Assembly (NCBI GenBank): GCA_964533735.1
Contig: CAZHMD010000006.1
Coordinates: 62,001 to 126,000, forward strand
Direction: 5' to 3'
DNA from: UBA6107 sp964533735
GTDB lineage: Bacteria > Chloroflexota > Anaerolineae > Anaerolineales > Anaerolineaceae
DNA: 64,000 nucleotides
Below are positions 43,443 through 52,498 of the stretch, one piece after another; the stretch's first letter is position 1, and the number at the start of each line of letters is the position of its first letter. The translations under genes were made by a program, and so were the position numbers. The notes below the pieces were generated by a model. That model was not told the DNA's origin. It saw nothing but the letters and a program-made list of their open reading frames with translations, and did not search any database.

Positions 43443-44780
43443 ATGACTGGTCAATCACCATCTTCTTCCATTCCTGCACAAAAGCCTGCTCCAGCAGCAG
43501 GACAATTTCTCCCGCCTCCAATTAATAAAGTTGAGGATACAGGTCTGGCAATTTTATGGTTGCAGGATTTGGCATTAAAAGTCTTATACTTCCAGGGATA
43601 TTTAACCGGGTATAAAATCGCCGAGTCCATGGCCCTCCCGTTTGCGGGTACGGTTGACCAAATCCTCGAAGCCCTCAAACGCGAAAAATTCATCGAGGTG
43701 CGTTCTTCACAAATGGGGTTAGGCGAAGGCGCATACCTCTATGCCATCACCGGCGCAGGAATCACCAAAGCACGTGAAGCGTTGGACCGCAGTCAATACG
43801 CCGGACCAGCTCCTGTACCTCTAGAAATCTATAATGATTCAGTACGCCGTCAAAGCCGCGGCCGCATCCAGGTGACCAACCGTCACATGCGCCAGGTATT
43901 GGGTGAGTTGGTATTCGGAGATAATACATTTCACCGTCTTGGACCCGCGGTGAACTCAGGTACTTCAATTTTTATTTATGGTCCTCCAGGAAACGGTAAA
44001 ACCAGCGTAGCCCGGGCAATCGGTAATCTTATCCTTTCACAGACGATGTATATTCCATTTGCCATTTTCGTCGACGGACAGGTGATTACTTTGTTTGATT
44101 CTGTTAATCACCAGCTTGCACCTGAAGAGGAAAGTGTTACCCAAACCGGGAGAGGGGGAATGCGTAAGGATTCCCGATGGGTCAGGATCCGCAGACCCTT
44201 TATTATGGTTGGCGGCGAATTAACCCTTGCGGGATTGGATCTCGTTTTCGATGATACGCTCAAGTATTACGAAGCCCCATTCCAGGTAAAAGCCAACGGT
44301 GGTATTTTGTTGATCGATGACTTTGGTCGGCAACAGGTTCGGCCTCGCGACCTGTTAAATCGCTGGATCGTTCCCCTGGAAAATCGCATCGATTACCTCT
44401 CCATGCACACTGGTCGCAAGATAGAGGTGCCATTTGATGTTTTGGTGATGTTCTCGACAAACCTCCCGCCCAGGGATCTGGTGGACGAAGCCTTTTTAAG
44501 GCGTTTGCGTCACAAGATCGAGATCATTGACCCAAGTTTCGATGAATATCGTGAGATATTTAAAAAGGTGGCTGTTGGAAAAGGCGTTGCCTTCAGTGAT
44601 GAAGGATTGGCGTATCTCCTCCAGGAATGGTATATCAAGCCTGAACGTAAATTACGTGCCTCACATCCCCGGGATATCTGCGATCAGATTCTCGATATTT
44701 CCCGATATTTGTCAGTAGAACCTGCGATGACCAAGGAGTTGTTAGATCGCGCTGCAGAATCCTATTTTGTCGAGCTTTAG
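43443..44780 (+). CDS. AAA-family ATPase with N-terminal winged-helix-like region
   Basis: 445 aa, soluble. After a Pro/Ala-rich N terminus, residues 30-110 look like a winged-helix-type alpha/beta region (VLYFQGYLTGYKIAESMAL, EGAYLYAITGAGITKAREAL). The ATPase core shows Walker A YGPPGNGKTSVAR near residue 182, Walker B GGILLIDDFGRQ near 283, and a sensor-like FSTNLPPRDLVDEAFLRRLRHKIE near 338, with an arginine-rich C-terminal lid. An insertion (residues 215-275) separates Walker A and B. I recognise the family only as a lone AAA ATPase. It heads an apparent operon with ugpQ, threonine dehydratase and GH3, whose common theme is unclear. Confidence 0.82.
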   Translation: MTGQSPSSSIPAQKPAPAAGQFLPPPINKVEDTGLAILWLQDLALKVLYFQGYLTGYKIAESMALPFAGTVDQILEALKREKFIEVRSSQMGLGEGAYLYAITGAGITKAREALDRSQYAGPAPVPLEIYNDSVRRQSRGRIQVTNRHMRQVLGELVFGDNTFHRLGPAVNSGTSIFIYGPPGNGKTSVARAIGNLILSQTMYIPFAIFVDGQVITLFDSVNHQLAPEEESVTQTGRGGMRKDSRWVRIRRPFIMVGGELTLAGLDLVFDDTLKYYEAPFQVKANGGILLIDDFGRQQVRPRDLLNRWIVPLENRIDYLSMHTGRKIEVPFDVLVMFSTNLPPRDLVDEAFLRRLRHKIEIIDPSFDEYREIFKKVAVGKGVAFSDEGLAYLLQEWYIKPERKLRASHPRDICDQILDISRYLSVEPAMTKELLDRAAESYFVEL

Positions 44781-44781
44781 C

Positions 44782-45531
44782 ATGTTTGAAGGGTTCACAC
44801 GGCCGATGATCTTTGCGCATCGTGGAGCATGTGCTCACGCACCGGAGAACACCTTACCTGCATTTGAGTTGGCTGTGGAACAAAAAGCGGATGCCATCGA
44901 ACTGGATGCGAAATTATCCAGCGACGGGGTTGTGATGGTAATTCATGATCAAACTGTTGATAGAACCACAGGAAATAACGGAAAAGTAAACGAACTCACA
45001 TTTTCGGAATTGAAGCAACTTGATGCAGGAAAATGTTTCGACGAAAGGTACACCGGGGTTCAGATTCCTACACTCGGGGAAGTCTTTGAAAATGTAGGGC
45101 AGAAGGTGTTGGTCAACGTGGAATTGACGAATTACAAGTCCACAAAAGATGGCCTTGTGGAGCAGGTGATTGAGGTTGTAAAGCGTCACCATATGGAAGA
45201 TAGGGTACTCTTCTCTTCTTTCTTTTCTGGAAACCTCGCAAAATGTAAAACTCTTTTACCCAATACCCCTGTAGCACAATTATGCCTGCCGGGTTTACTT
45301 GGGAGCGTCGCGCGTTCAAGGTTTTTGCGGAAGGTTTCACCTCAAGTTGTTCATCCATACCTGAGCGATGTTACGAAGAGTTACGTCAACAAAGAGCATC
45401 TATGTGGAAGGCGTGTACATGTCTGGACAGTAAACGGGGAACACGACTTGGAAAAGATGTACGCTTTCGGTGTGGATGGTGTTTTTACAGATGACCCATT
45501 AAAGGCCAGGATGGTATTGGAGAAAATGTGA
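44782..45531 (+). CDS. Glycerophosphodiester phosphodiesterase
   Basis: 249 aa, hydrolyses glycerophosphodiesters to glycerol-3-phosphate and an alcohol. IFAHRGACAHAPENTLPAF near residue 10 has the catalytic HRG and ENT, AIELDAKLSSDGVVMVIHDQTVDRTT near 39 the metal ligands E, D and H; HVWTVNGEHDLEKMYAFGVDGVFTDDP near the end is the C-terminal signature. No signal peptide, so cytoplasmic (UgpQ-like). The start is two bases behind the AAA gene; the stop overlaps the next start. Confidence 0.93.
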   Translation: MFEGFTRPMIFAHRGACAHAPENTLPAFELAVEQKADAIELDAKLSSDGVVMVIHDQTVDRTTGNNGKVNELTFSELKQLDAGKCFDERYTGVQIPTLGEVFENVGQKVLVNVELTNYKSTKDGLVEQVIEVVKRHHMEDRVLFSSFFSGNLAKCKTLLPNTPVAQLCLPGLLGSVARSRFLRKVSPQVVHPYLSDVTKSYVNKEHLCGRRVHVWTVNGEHDLEKMYAFGVDGVFTDDPLKARMVLEKM

Positions 45532-46484
45532 TCCCTGTTGAATGGCTGCAAGCCGCACAGGAACGTTTAGAAGGAATTGTAAAAGAAACCCCCTTGACCT
45601 ATGATGATGCCCTGGGGGTTTTTTTCAAGTGGGAAAACCTGCAAACAACCGGGTCCTTCAAAATACGCGGAGCTGCAAATAAGGTACTCTCTCTTCAGGT
45701 TTGGGAGAGAGAAAATGGGCTGATTACCTGTTCTGCTGGAAATCATGGGCAGGGAGTCGCGTTAGCTGCGCAGCGTACGGGCGCAGCATGTGAGGTTTAT
45801 GCCTCTTCACATGCAACCCCGATGAAAATCGCGGCGATGCAGGCGCTGGGGGCAATAGTTCATTTAGTTGACGGGGATTATGTGGTTGCGGAAAAAACTG
45901 CAATAAAACAAGCGGAACTTTCCGGAAAAACATTCATCTCACCTTATAACGATGTGCAAGTTATTGCAGGACAGGGAACCATTGGATTGGAATTGTATAA
46001 ACAATCTACTGGGTTTAATGGAATCCAATCTGTTATCGTACCTGTTGGAGGTGGAGGTTTGCTGGCAGGTATCGGTGTAAGCATGGACTCTCTACTCGTC
46101 AAACCTCGATTAATTGGAGCACAATCCGATGCTTCTCCATATATGCATTCGCTATTCTACACCGGCACCCAAAATGGAGTTATAGAGCGTGAAAGCCTCG
46201 CAGATGGACTTGCCGGAGAAGTGGATCATCATTCCCTTACGATTCCTCTGGTTGATAATTATGCAGACGAAATTATCCTGGTAACAGAAAATGAAATAAC
46301 CGACGCCATTCTTTACACCTGGGAAAAACATCACCAGGTCATTGAGGGATCTGCAGCCGTGTCAGTGGCAGCAGTCCTGGCAAAAAAAGTATCCGCAATT
46401 CCTGCAATCATTATCGTTACAGGTGGTAACATTCAACCTGAACTACATCAATCAATTATTCAAAGAAAAGGTTTCTCAAAGTGA
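45528..46484 (+). CDS. Threonine/serine dehydratase
   Basis: PLP-dependent deamination of threonine to 2-oxobutyrate (or serine to pyruvate), 318 aa. TTGSFKIRGAANKV near residue 41 contains the PLP lysine, CSAGNHGQGVALAA near 65 the asparagine loop, and PVGGGGLLAGIG near 175 the glycine-rich phosphate loop. It lacks the C-terminal ACT-like regulatory domain of biosynthetic IlvA, so it is closer to the catabolic or serine-racemase-like short type. GTG start at 45528 overlapping the previous stop by four bases; the next gene overlaps its stop in turn. Confidence 0.9.
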   Translation: MIPVEWLQAAQERLEGIVKETPLTYDDALGVFFKWENLQTTGSFKIRGAANKVLSLQVWERENGLITCSAGNHGQGVALAAQRTGAACEVYASSHATPMKIAAMQALGAIVHLVDGDYVVAEKTAIKQAELSGKTFISPYNDVQVIAGQGTIGLELYKQSTGFNGIQSVIVPVGGGGLLAGIGVSMDSLLVKPRLIGAQSDASPYMHSLFYTGTQNGVIERESLADGLAGEVDHHSLTIPLVDNYADEIILVTENEITDAILYTWEKHHQVIEGSAAVSVAAVLAKKVSAIPAIIIVTGGNIQPELHQSIIQRKGFSK

Positions 46485-49288
46485 AACATCTCATCAATCT
46501 TGCCTTGCTGATCTCCATTTTTACTGGTCTCTTTTCGCCTGTCGGAAAAGCTGAAGCGGGTAATAAGTACCAGACATCGCAGGAACAGGAAAAGGCACAA
46601 GCACTTTTGGCGGGGATGACCGCCGAAGAAAGGGTTGGGCAGTTGTTCCTGGTGACTTACCAGGGAATGGACACCAGCACACAAAGTATCATTTCAAAAC
46701 TTATCGAAGAACAACACATCGGAGGTGTAGTCCTTCGGGCAGATAATGATAATTTTTCGATGACCGAGGCATTGCCTGAGGCAACTCAAAGGATGATCAA
46801 CGACCTTCAGTCCATAGCCTGGAGGTCCTCGATTCCGGGTGTCGAATCTTCTTCAGGTAGTTTACAGAGTGGTTCAGCGTATATTCCCCTGTTTGTCGGT
46901 GTTTCCCAGGAAGGTGACTTGGGACCCTATGATCAAATAATAAATGGGATGACGCCTTTACCCAGCGCAATGGCTATTGGTGCCACCTGGAACCCCTCCA
47001 ATGCGGAGATTGTTGGTTCTGTTCTGGGTAGTGAATTAAGCGCACTGGGGTTCAATTTATTGCTTGGACCGTCTTTGGATGTACTCGATTTAGTCCGCAC
47101 GGATATCGGTGATGATTTGAGCGTTCGCACTTTTGGTGGGGACCCATTCTGGGTAGGTGAAATGGGAAAAGCATTTATCAAAGGTGTTCATGTTGGTAGT
47201 GAAAACAAGATTCTCGTGATTTCAAAGCATTTCCCGGGTCGGGGTGGATCTGACCGTTTACCAGAAGAAGAGGTAGCCACTGTACGGAAATCATTGGAAC
47301 AATTAAAACAGATAGAACTCTCACCTTTCTTTGCAGTTACACAAGGTGCAGCAAATATACAGGAACAAACAGACGGATTGTTGATCTCTCACATTCGCTA
47401 CCAGGGTTTCCAGGGAAACATCCGTGCGACAACACGCCCCGTTTCCTTTGATGCTACAGCATTGGATCAATTATTAGGTCTGGATCAATTATCCAGCTGG
47501 CGGCAGCAGGGTGGGCTGGTTGTCAGTGACGATCTTGGGAGCCCGGCAGTCAGGAAATTCTTTGCTCCACCAGGAACAGAATTTGACGCCCGGCAAGTAG
47601 TGCGAACTGCCCTTCTGGCAGGCAATGACCTTCTTTACCTTGGAGATATCCTTTCCAGCGGGGATGATTCCTCGTACATTACAATTAAGAATATTTATAA
47701 TTTCTTTCTTCAAAAATTTAACGAGGACCCGGTTTTCCAACAGCGAGTGGATGAAGCAGTTCTTCGGATTCTAACCCTGAAATATAAACTCTATCCGCTC
47801 TTTAGTATTAGTTCTGTTACAGTCCCCGAATCCAAATTGTCATCTATCGGAATTTCACAACAAGTCACCTTTGATATTGCCCGTCAGGCTGTGTCGCTAG
47901 TGAGCCCATCTGCCCAGGAATTAAACGCTGATCTGCCTAACCCCCCGCAATCCGGACAGAAGTTTGTAATTATCTCCAATGTCATCCCTCAATCACAATG
48001 CTCCAATTGCACAGACCAATCCATTTTTCTTGCACAAGAACTAAAAAATACAATTCTTCGGTTGTATGGTCCAGGAGCTGGGGAACTTGTACAGGAGAAT
48101 CAGGTCAGCGCTTACACATTCGCAAATCTGCAAGCATTATTGGACGGGGTGGATAATGTTGACAATTTCAGTGGAAACCTTGACGCTGCCGACTGGATCG
48201 TGATTGCTTTTACTGAATTGAAAACCAATTCAGCTGAATCCCTGCTCTTTCAGAGATTATTTTCTGAAAAGCCTGACCTCACAACGAACAAACGGGTGAT
48301 TGGCTTTGCATTCAACGCACCTTATTATCCGGACGCAACAGATATTTCAAAGTTCACTGCCTATTATGCGGTATACAGTAAAACCCCGGGTTTTATCGAG
48401 ATTGCCGCGAGAGTTCTTTTCCGTGAGTTAATACCAACCGGGATTCTACCGGTTTCAGTAAACAGTATCGGTTATGACCTCATTACAGCCACAACTCCTG
48501 ACCCAAATCAGGTTATCGCCTTGATGGTGGTTTCAAATTCAGAAGCTCAAAGTGAAATTGACAGCGCCGCAACATCTCTTGGACAGCCATTGATCATTAA
48601 TGCCGGTGATAATATTTACATTCAGACTGGGGTAATTTACGATCATAATGGGAACCCGGTGCCTGATGGTACGGTGGCGAGATTTATCATCGATTCTCAA
48701 TCCTCAAGTGGTTTAGTCGAGCAATTGGAAGCTCAGACGGAAGACGGTGTGGCAAGAACCAACTATCGAATTCCCGAAAGCGGATTGATTGAATTGAGTG
48801 TTGTAGCTGAACCTGCCACCGTTTCCCAAATTTTGCGTATTGAGATTACCGGGACGGGAGGAAAGGTAACTTCAATAGACCCGACAATCTCTCCAACGGG
48901 TTCAAATGGAGAACCAACTCCAACTTCAGGCTCAACGGTGAACGATCCAAATGGCGGTGAAGGCATTGAGGAAAGACACCTAAAAGGATACCCAAACCTC
49001 GTGGATTGGATATTATCGTCACTTATCGTTTTTTTGATTGCCGGCGGGATTTATGCCTATGGTCAAACACGGCGGAAAAAATTCTGGAACCCCTGGTTAC
49101 CTTTCGCGACAGGACTCGGTGGCTACAGCGGATATGCGTTTTCGTTAATTGGAATCGGATTCATTGCTAATCGAATTCAACAAAATGGAACCATTTTCAT
49201 CCTGGGGATGGTTTTTATAGGATGCCTGTTTGGCGGTGGTATCGCTTATCTGGTGAGAATTCTCAAACGAATGGAAAAAGTTGTTTAG
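46481..49288 (+). CDS. Secreted, membrane-anchored glycoside hydrolase family 3 enzyme
   Basis: 935 aa. Signal peptide (residues 1-26), GH3 N-terminal barrel (about 40-440) with SKHFPGRGGSD near residue 248 and LVVSDDLGS near 349, then a second alpha/beta domain to about 670, an Ig-like (Big-type) domain near 690-790 (GVIYDHNGNPVPDGTVARFIID), a Ser/Thr/Pro stalk (800-830) and three C-terminal membrane helices. The KHFPG(H/R)G motif is that of beta-N-acetylhexosaminidases (NagZ-like), suggesting peptidoglycan or chitin-like substrates; the usual histidine after KHFPG is an arginine here. GTG start overlaps the previous stop. Convergent with the kinase, stop codons overlapping. Confidence 0.88.
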   Translation: MKHLINLALLISIFTGLFSPVGKAEAGNKYQTSQEQEKAQALLAGMTAEERVGQLFLVTYQGMDTSTQSIISKLIEEQHIGGVVLRADNDNFSMTEALPEATQRMINDLQSIAWRSSIPGVESSSGSLQSGSAYIPLFVGVSQEGDLGPYDQIINGMTPLPSAMAIGATWNPSNAEIVGSVLGSELSALGFNLLLGPSLDVLDLVRTDIGDDLSVRTFGGDPFWVGEMGKAFIKGVHVGSENKILVISKHFPGRGGSDRLPEEEVATVRKSLEQLKQIELSPFFAVTQGAANIQEQTDGLLISHIRYQGFQGNIRATTRPVSFDATALDQLLGLDQLSSWRQQGGLVVSDDLGSPAVRKFFAPPGTEFDARQVVRTALLAGNDLLYLGDILSSGDDSSYITIKNIYNFFLQKFNEDPVFQQRVDEAVLRILTLKYKLYPLFSISSVTVPESKLSSIGISQQVTFDIARQAVSLVSPSAQELNADLPNPPQSGQKFVIISNVIPQSQCSNCTDQSIFLAQELKNTILRLYGPGAGELVQENQVSAYTFANLQALLDGVDNVDNFSGNLDAADWIVIAFTELKTNSAESLLFQRLFSEKPDLTTNKRVIGFAFNAPYYPDATDISKFTAYYAVYSKTPGFIEIAARVLFRELIPTGILPVSVNSIGYDLITATTPDPNQVIALMVVSNSEAQSEIDSAATSLGQPLIINAGDNIYIQTGVIYDHNGNPVPDGTVARFIIDSQSSSGLVEQLEAQTEDGVARTNYRIPESGLIELSVVAEPATVSQILRIEITGTGGKVTSIDPTISPTGSNGEPTPTSGSTVNDPNGGEGIEERHLKGYPNLVDWILSSLIVFLIAGGIYAYGQTRRKKFWNPWLPFATGLGGYSGYAFSLIGIGFIANRIQQNGTIFILGMVFIGCLFGGGIAYLVRILKRMEKVV

Positions 49289-50268
49289 CGTAAGATTGTC
49301 AAAAGCAAGGTTCCCAATCCGATAATTGCCAGACCTGCCAGATAACCCAGCTCTTTTTTAGAGGGGAAGGTTTGTTGCCGATAGCCGGATTGAATGCCGC
49401 TGGGAATATGGACAGGGCGGCTGCCAATAAGAGCATCGCGAAAATCCTCAACATTGTGGGGACGGTCATCTGGATGCAAACTCATTCCCCACTGAATTGT
49501 TTTTTCTGAACGCTGCGAAACAGAGGAATTAATCTGCCTGATCGGAACGAGGACAGTAGGATCAATGAACCTTTGGCGGGCATCCGCTGGCGGTTTGTTG
49601 GTTAACAAGTGATACAAGGTGGATGCGAACGAATAGATGTCACTACGGATATCCGTGTGGCCGATATCACCACCATATTGCTCCAAAGGCGTATACAGGG
49701 CTGTTCCCTGGCCTTGCAGAATGGTGATTGTCACTTCACCTGGGGCTAATACTTTGACCAATCCGAAATCGACCAGTTTAATAATCCCGTTTGGAGTCAA
49801 TTTGAGGTTACTGGGTTTGATATCACGATGCAAGACGGGTGGGTTTTGAACGTGGAGGTAGCCCAACGCATCGGAAATCTGGTTAGCCCAGTCCAGCACA
49901 TCCGCTTCGGAAATATTGGTTTTGATATCGCGCGCTTCAATCATCATCGTGCGCAAGTCTTTACCGGGTATGTAATCCATTACCAGATAATCCCGTTGAC
50001 CGATGGAGAAAAAGTCTGAAACTTTTGGCAGATTTGGATGATCAAGGCGGGCAAGAATCGTCGCTTCTCGTTGAAATTGCGTACGCGCTTCTTTGATTAA
50101 ATTGTCTGGAAGAGTTCTATCGTGCTCCACTTCTTTAAGGGCACATTGACGTCCTTCCAGACGTAAATCATCACACAGGTATATTGAACCCATGCCACCT
50201 TGTCCGATAATCTTTCGAACACGGTAACGTCCGCGGAGCGTTTCTCCTGTTTTAATCGGGATTGGCAT
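49285..50268 (-). CDS. Serine/threonine protein kinase, C-terminally membrane anchored
   Basis: 327 aa. Hanks-type kinase domain over residues 10-280: GQGGMGSIYLCDD (P loop, residues 21-33), lysine in CALKEV near 47, catalytic loop HRDIKPSNLKL near 144, DFGLVKV near 165, and the PLEQYGG substrate segment near 190. A single membrane helix (about 305-325) follows, with no extracellular sensor, so the chain is C-tail anchored. ATG 50268 is preferred; an in-frame TTG at 50283 is the alternative. Divergent from an FHA-domain regulator, a natural partner because FHA domains bind phosphothreonine. Confidence 0.9.
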   Translation of the reverse strand: MPIPIKTGETLRGRYRVRKIIGQGGMGSIYLCDDLRLEGRQCALKEVEHDRTLPDNLIKEARTQFQREATILARLDHPNLPKVSDFFSIGQRDYLVMDYIPGKDLRTMMIEARDIKTNISEADVLDWANQISDALGYLHVQNPPVLHRDIKPSNLKLTPNGIIKLVDFGLVKVLAPGEVTITILQGQGTALYTPLEQYGGDIGHTDIRSDIYSFASTLYHLLTNKPPADARQRFIDPTVLVPIRQINSSVSQRSEKTIQWGMSLHPDDRPHNVEDFRDALIGSRPVHIPSGIQSGYRQQTFPSKKELGYLAGLAIIGLGTLLLTILR

Positions 50269-50340
50269 AAATTCTCTGGTCAATCATTGGTATTTTTCTT
50301 CAATTTGTACTATTATACCTGAAGAGGTATCACAATCACG

Positions 50341-51042
50341 ATGAGCAAGATGGCGCACCCCATGCAGAATTCTGATCACTCTCTATTCTTAAATTCCAGT
50401 GAGTATCCAACGCTAATTGCACTCCAGGGACCATTGGAAGGTAAAAAATGGGAAATTAAGGAAATCCTCTCAATCGGTCGGGAACCAACCTGTGACATAT
50501 TCATTGATGACAGACAGGTGTCCCGCCAACATGCGCGGATCGTCAATACTGGCCTCGGTAAAGTTGAATTGGAAGACCTCACCAGTAAAAATGGCACATT
50601 TCACCGGGGATCGCTCGTGGATAACAAAATCGAATTGGAAGACGGTGATGTGATCCAAATTGCTTTGATCCAGAAGTTTGCGTTCTATACGTCAGATGCA
50701 ACAATGCCTTTAGAGGATGTCTTTCCTCCTACAAGTATAAATACCCGATCAATTCGGCTTGATCCAAAATCAAGACGGGTGTGGGTAAATGGCGAGGAAT
50801 TAAACCCGGCGCTCTCGGCGCCGCAGTTCCGATTGTTATTTGCACTCTCCGGTCAACAGGGAAGGGTGATCACGCGTAATGAACTGATCGGGATTGTTTG
50901 GAAGGACGATGTGACCGACGGTGTGTCTGATCAAGCGTTGGATGCGTTGATACGGAGATTGCGCACCCGGCTGGCTCAAATTGATTCAGAGAAGGAATAC
51001 ATCGTAACAGTCCGAGGTCACGGGCTGAGATTGGATGATTAA
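50341..51042 (+). CDS. FHA domain - winged-helix transcription regulator
   Basis: 233 aa. Residues about 25-115 form an FHA domain (SIGREPTCDIFIDDRQVSRQHARI, then LTSKNGTFHRG with the phosphothreonine-reading SxxH and NG residues). Residues about 135-233 are an OmpR/PhoB-type winged helix (IRLDPKSRRVWVNGEEL, then DQALDALIRRLRTRL and the YIVTVRGHGLRL wing). It has no receiver domain, so a threonine-phosphorylated partner, not an aspartyl phosphate, should control it; the layout parallels mycobacterial EmbR with the order of domains reversed. Divergent from the kinase gene, 72 bases apart. Near-leaderless start is possible (TATTAT at 50311-50316). Confidence 0.9.
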   Translation: MSKMAHPMQNSDHSLFLNSSEYPTLIALQGPLEGKKWEIKEILSIGREPTCDIFIDDRQVSRQHARIVNTGLGKVELEDLTSKNGTFHRGSLVDNKIELEDGDVIQIALIQKFAFYTSDATMPLEDVFPPTSINTRSIRLDPKSRRVWVNGEELNPALSAPQFRLLFALSGQQGRVITRNELIGIVWKDDVTDGVSDQALDALIRRLRTRLAQIDSEKEYIVTVRGHGLRLDD

Positions 51043-51043
51043 G

Positions 51044-51072
51044 AAAGACTGCCCGATTTTCGGGCAGTCTTT
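51044..51072. terminator. Bidirectional terminator between FHA regulator and CpXC gene
   Basis: AAAGACTGCCCG (51044-51055) pairs with CGGGCAGTCTTT (51061-51072), five-base loop of ATTTT. Serves both converging genes. Confidence 0.9.
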
Positions 51073-51075
51073 GTA

Positions 51076-52428
51076 TTATCCCTTGAGATTCTTTTCCATC
51101 ACCATTCGCAAGGCATTCTTGTAAATCGCCTTGAGTACCGTCACCATTTCTGGTGATTGGTTTCGCGCTTCTCCTTCTGCAATGATCGTATTCAGTGTCT
51201 GTAGAAAATTGTCATTGACTAAATCGCGATTTTCCTGAAGCGATTTTGCTCTGGATTCATCATCAGGAGCTTCAAGCAAGGACTGGATCAGCGCGACTTC
51301 CGGGGGCGGAGCACTCTCTTTTTCAATTATGGTGATTATCCTTTGAATTTTTTCAATTCGTGCAAGGTCATTATTCTGACGGGCATTCTCGAATTCTATT
51401 TGCACAGCCTGGGAAAAGAATTCGTCCATCCCATTAAGGTGCTTCTTCACTGCGGCTTCAACATCCTCTTCTGCCATTATGGAATTTAGCAATTTTGACC
51501 CGTCTTCAACCCTGAGTTTTAATTCATTGTCAATTTCGCGGGTGAGTTTCAATAATTTATCCCGCAAATCGATCAGGGGTTGTTTTTTATCAGCATCAGC
51601 GCTGTCGATGCGCTCGCTTAATACCTGGAAAAATTGGTAGTCCAACCCATTGCGCGTGAGGCTGACAACAGTTGTGATGGCGCTATCAGATTTCACCTCG
51701 AGCAGGATTTCCAATAGTTTTTCCCGGGTTAATCCGGTTTTACTGGCTTCCTGTAAAGCTTTCAGGGCAGCTTGTGCTTCGAGGCTCTGTGCCAGTAGTT
51801 CCTGACCTACTTTTGTCTCCTGCAGCAACTCACTTTGGAGCTCTTTAAGAAGTTGCCCAGCTTTTTCATCACCCTGTGCCAACGCAGTTTGCATAATCGA
51901 ACCGAGAATGGCAAAGAATTCGCCATCAACAAGCTCAGTTTCCTGGTGAATAACAGTGATGCGATCCTCAGATTTTTGGATTCCCAGTAACCGTTGTATT
52001 AAACCAATTCGCTTCTGCTGGGCTTCGATCATTTCTTTAGTGATCCCGTCGGCTTCGAGGATCTTGTCGATCAATGTTTGATAGGTGAACATGGTTTGCG
52101 GATTGAACAGATATCCCTTGCGTTTTTCAGGAGGCAATGCCTCAACTACTTTGTTAATCAACGGACCAATCTGTTTTTCCTGGGCATTAACCGGTAATCC
52201 CAATTCAGGTGGGAAAAATGTGAGCAGCAATTCCTTCACTGGGTCGTGGTACACGACCGGTGTTGACATCAAGCCTTCGTAACCACAAGCCTGGCAGCGG
52301 GCAGTGTTGGTTCCGGGGCTCAATAATTTTTGTTTTGCAGTCGGATCCGAGGTCATATCAAAAAGCTGTTGTACTTCAGCAACGATTGGCTGCCGGCAGC
52401 GTGGACAAGAAGTTTGGATTCTAGGCAT
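51076..52428 (-). CDS. CpXC-domain protein with long helical C terminus
   Basis: 450 aa. Residues 1-100 form a CpXC zinc-ribbon-like domain (SCPRCRQPI near residue 7, CQACGYEG near 46, then a VVYHDPVKELLLTFFPPE strand-helix). The rest (100-450) is predicted nearly all helical with charged coiled-coil stretches (LLKELQSELLQETKVGQELLAQ), unlike the usual short CpXC proteins. Function unknown; no membrane segment. ATG 52428 is used; GTG 52437 is a possible alternative start. Downstream of its own extended -10 promoter. Confidence 0.8.
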   Translation of the reverse strand: MPRIQTSCPRCRQPIVAEVQQLFDMTSDPTAKQKLLSPGTNTARCQACGYEGLMSTPVVYHDPVKELLLTFFPPELGLPVNAQEKQIGPLINKVVEALPPEKRKGYLFNPQTMFTYQTLIDKILEADGITKEMIEAQQKRIGLIQRLLGIQKSEDRITVIHQETELVDGEFFAILGSIMQTALAQGDEKAGQLLKELQSELLQETKVGQELLAQSLEAQAALKALQEASKTGLTREKLLEILLEVKSDSAITTVVSLTRNGLDYQFFQVLSERIDSADADKKQPLIDLRDKLLKLTREIDNELKLRVEDGSKLLNSIMAEEDVEAAVKKHLNGMDEFFSQAVQIEFENARQNNDLARIEKIQRIITIIEKESAPPPEVALIQSLLEAPDDESRAKSLQENRDLVNDNFLQTLNTIIAEGEARNQSPEMVTVLKAIYKNALRMVMEKNLKG

Positions 52429-52462
52429 TATGCGCACTCTTTTCTATTAAAAATATTCTCAG

Positions 52463-52471
52463 ATTATACCA
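52463..52471 (-). promoter_or_regulatory. Extended -10 promoter of the CpXC gene
   Basis: TGGTATAAT on the minus strand, about 35 bases before the start, no -35. Confidence 0.65.
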
Positions 52472-52498
52472 TTTGGATGTTTTACTTTTTTTGAGGTG

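Noticed and set aside
49285..49288. Overlapping stop codons of the convergent GH3 and kinase genes as a frameshift sign
   Set aside because: Both proteins end normally (membrane helix plus short tail); tight convergent packing is sufficient explanation.
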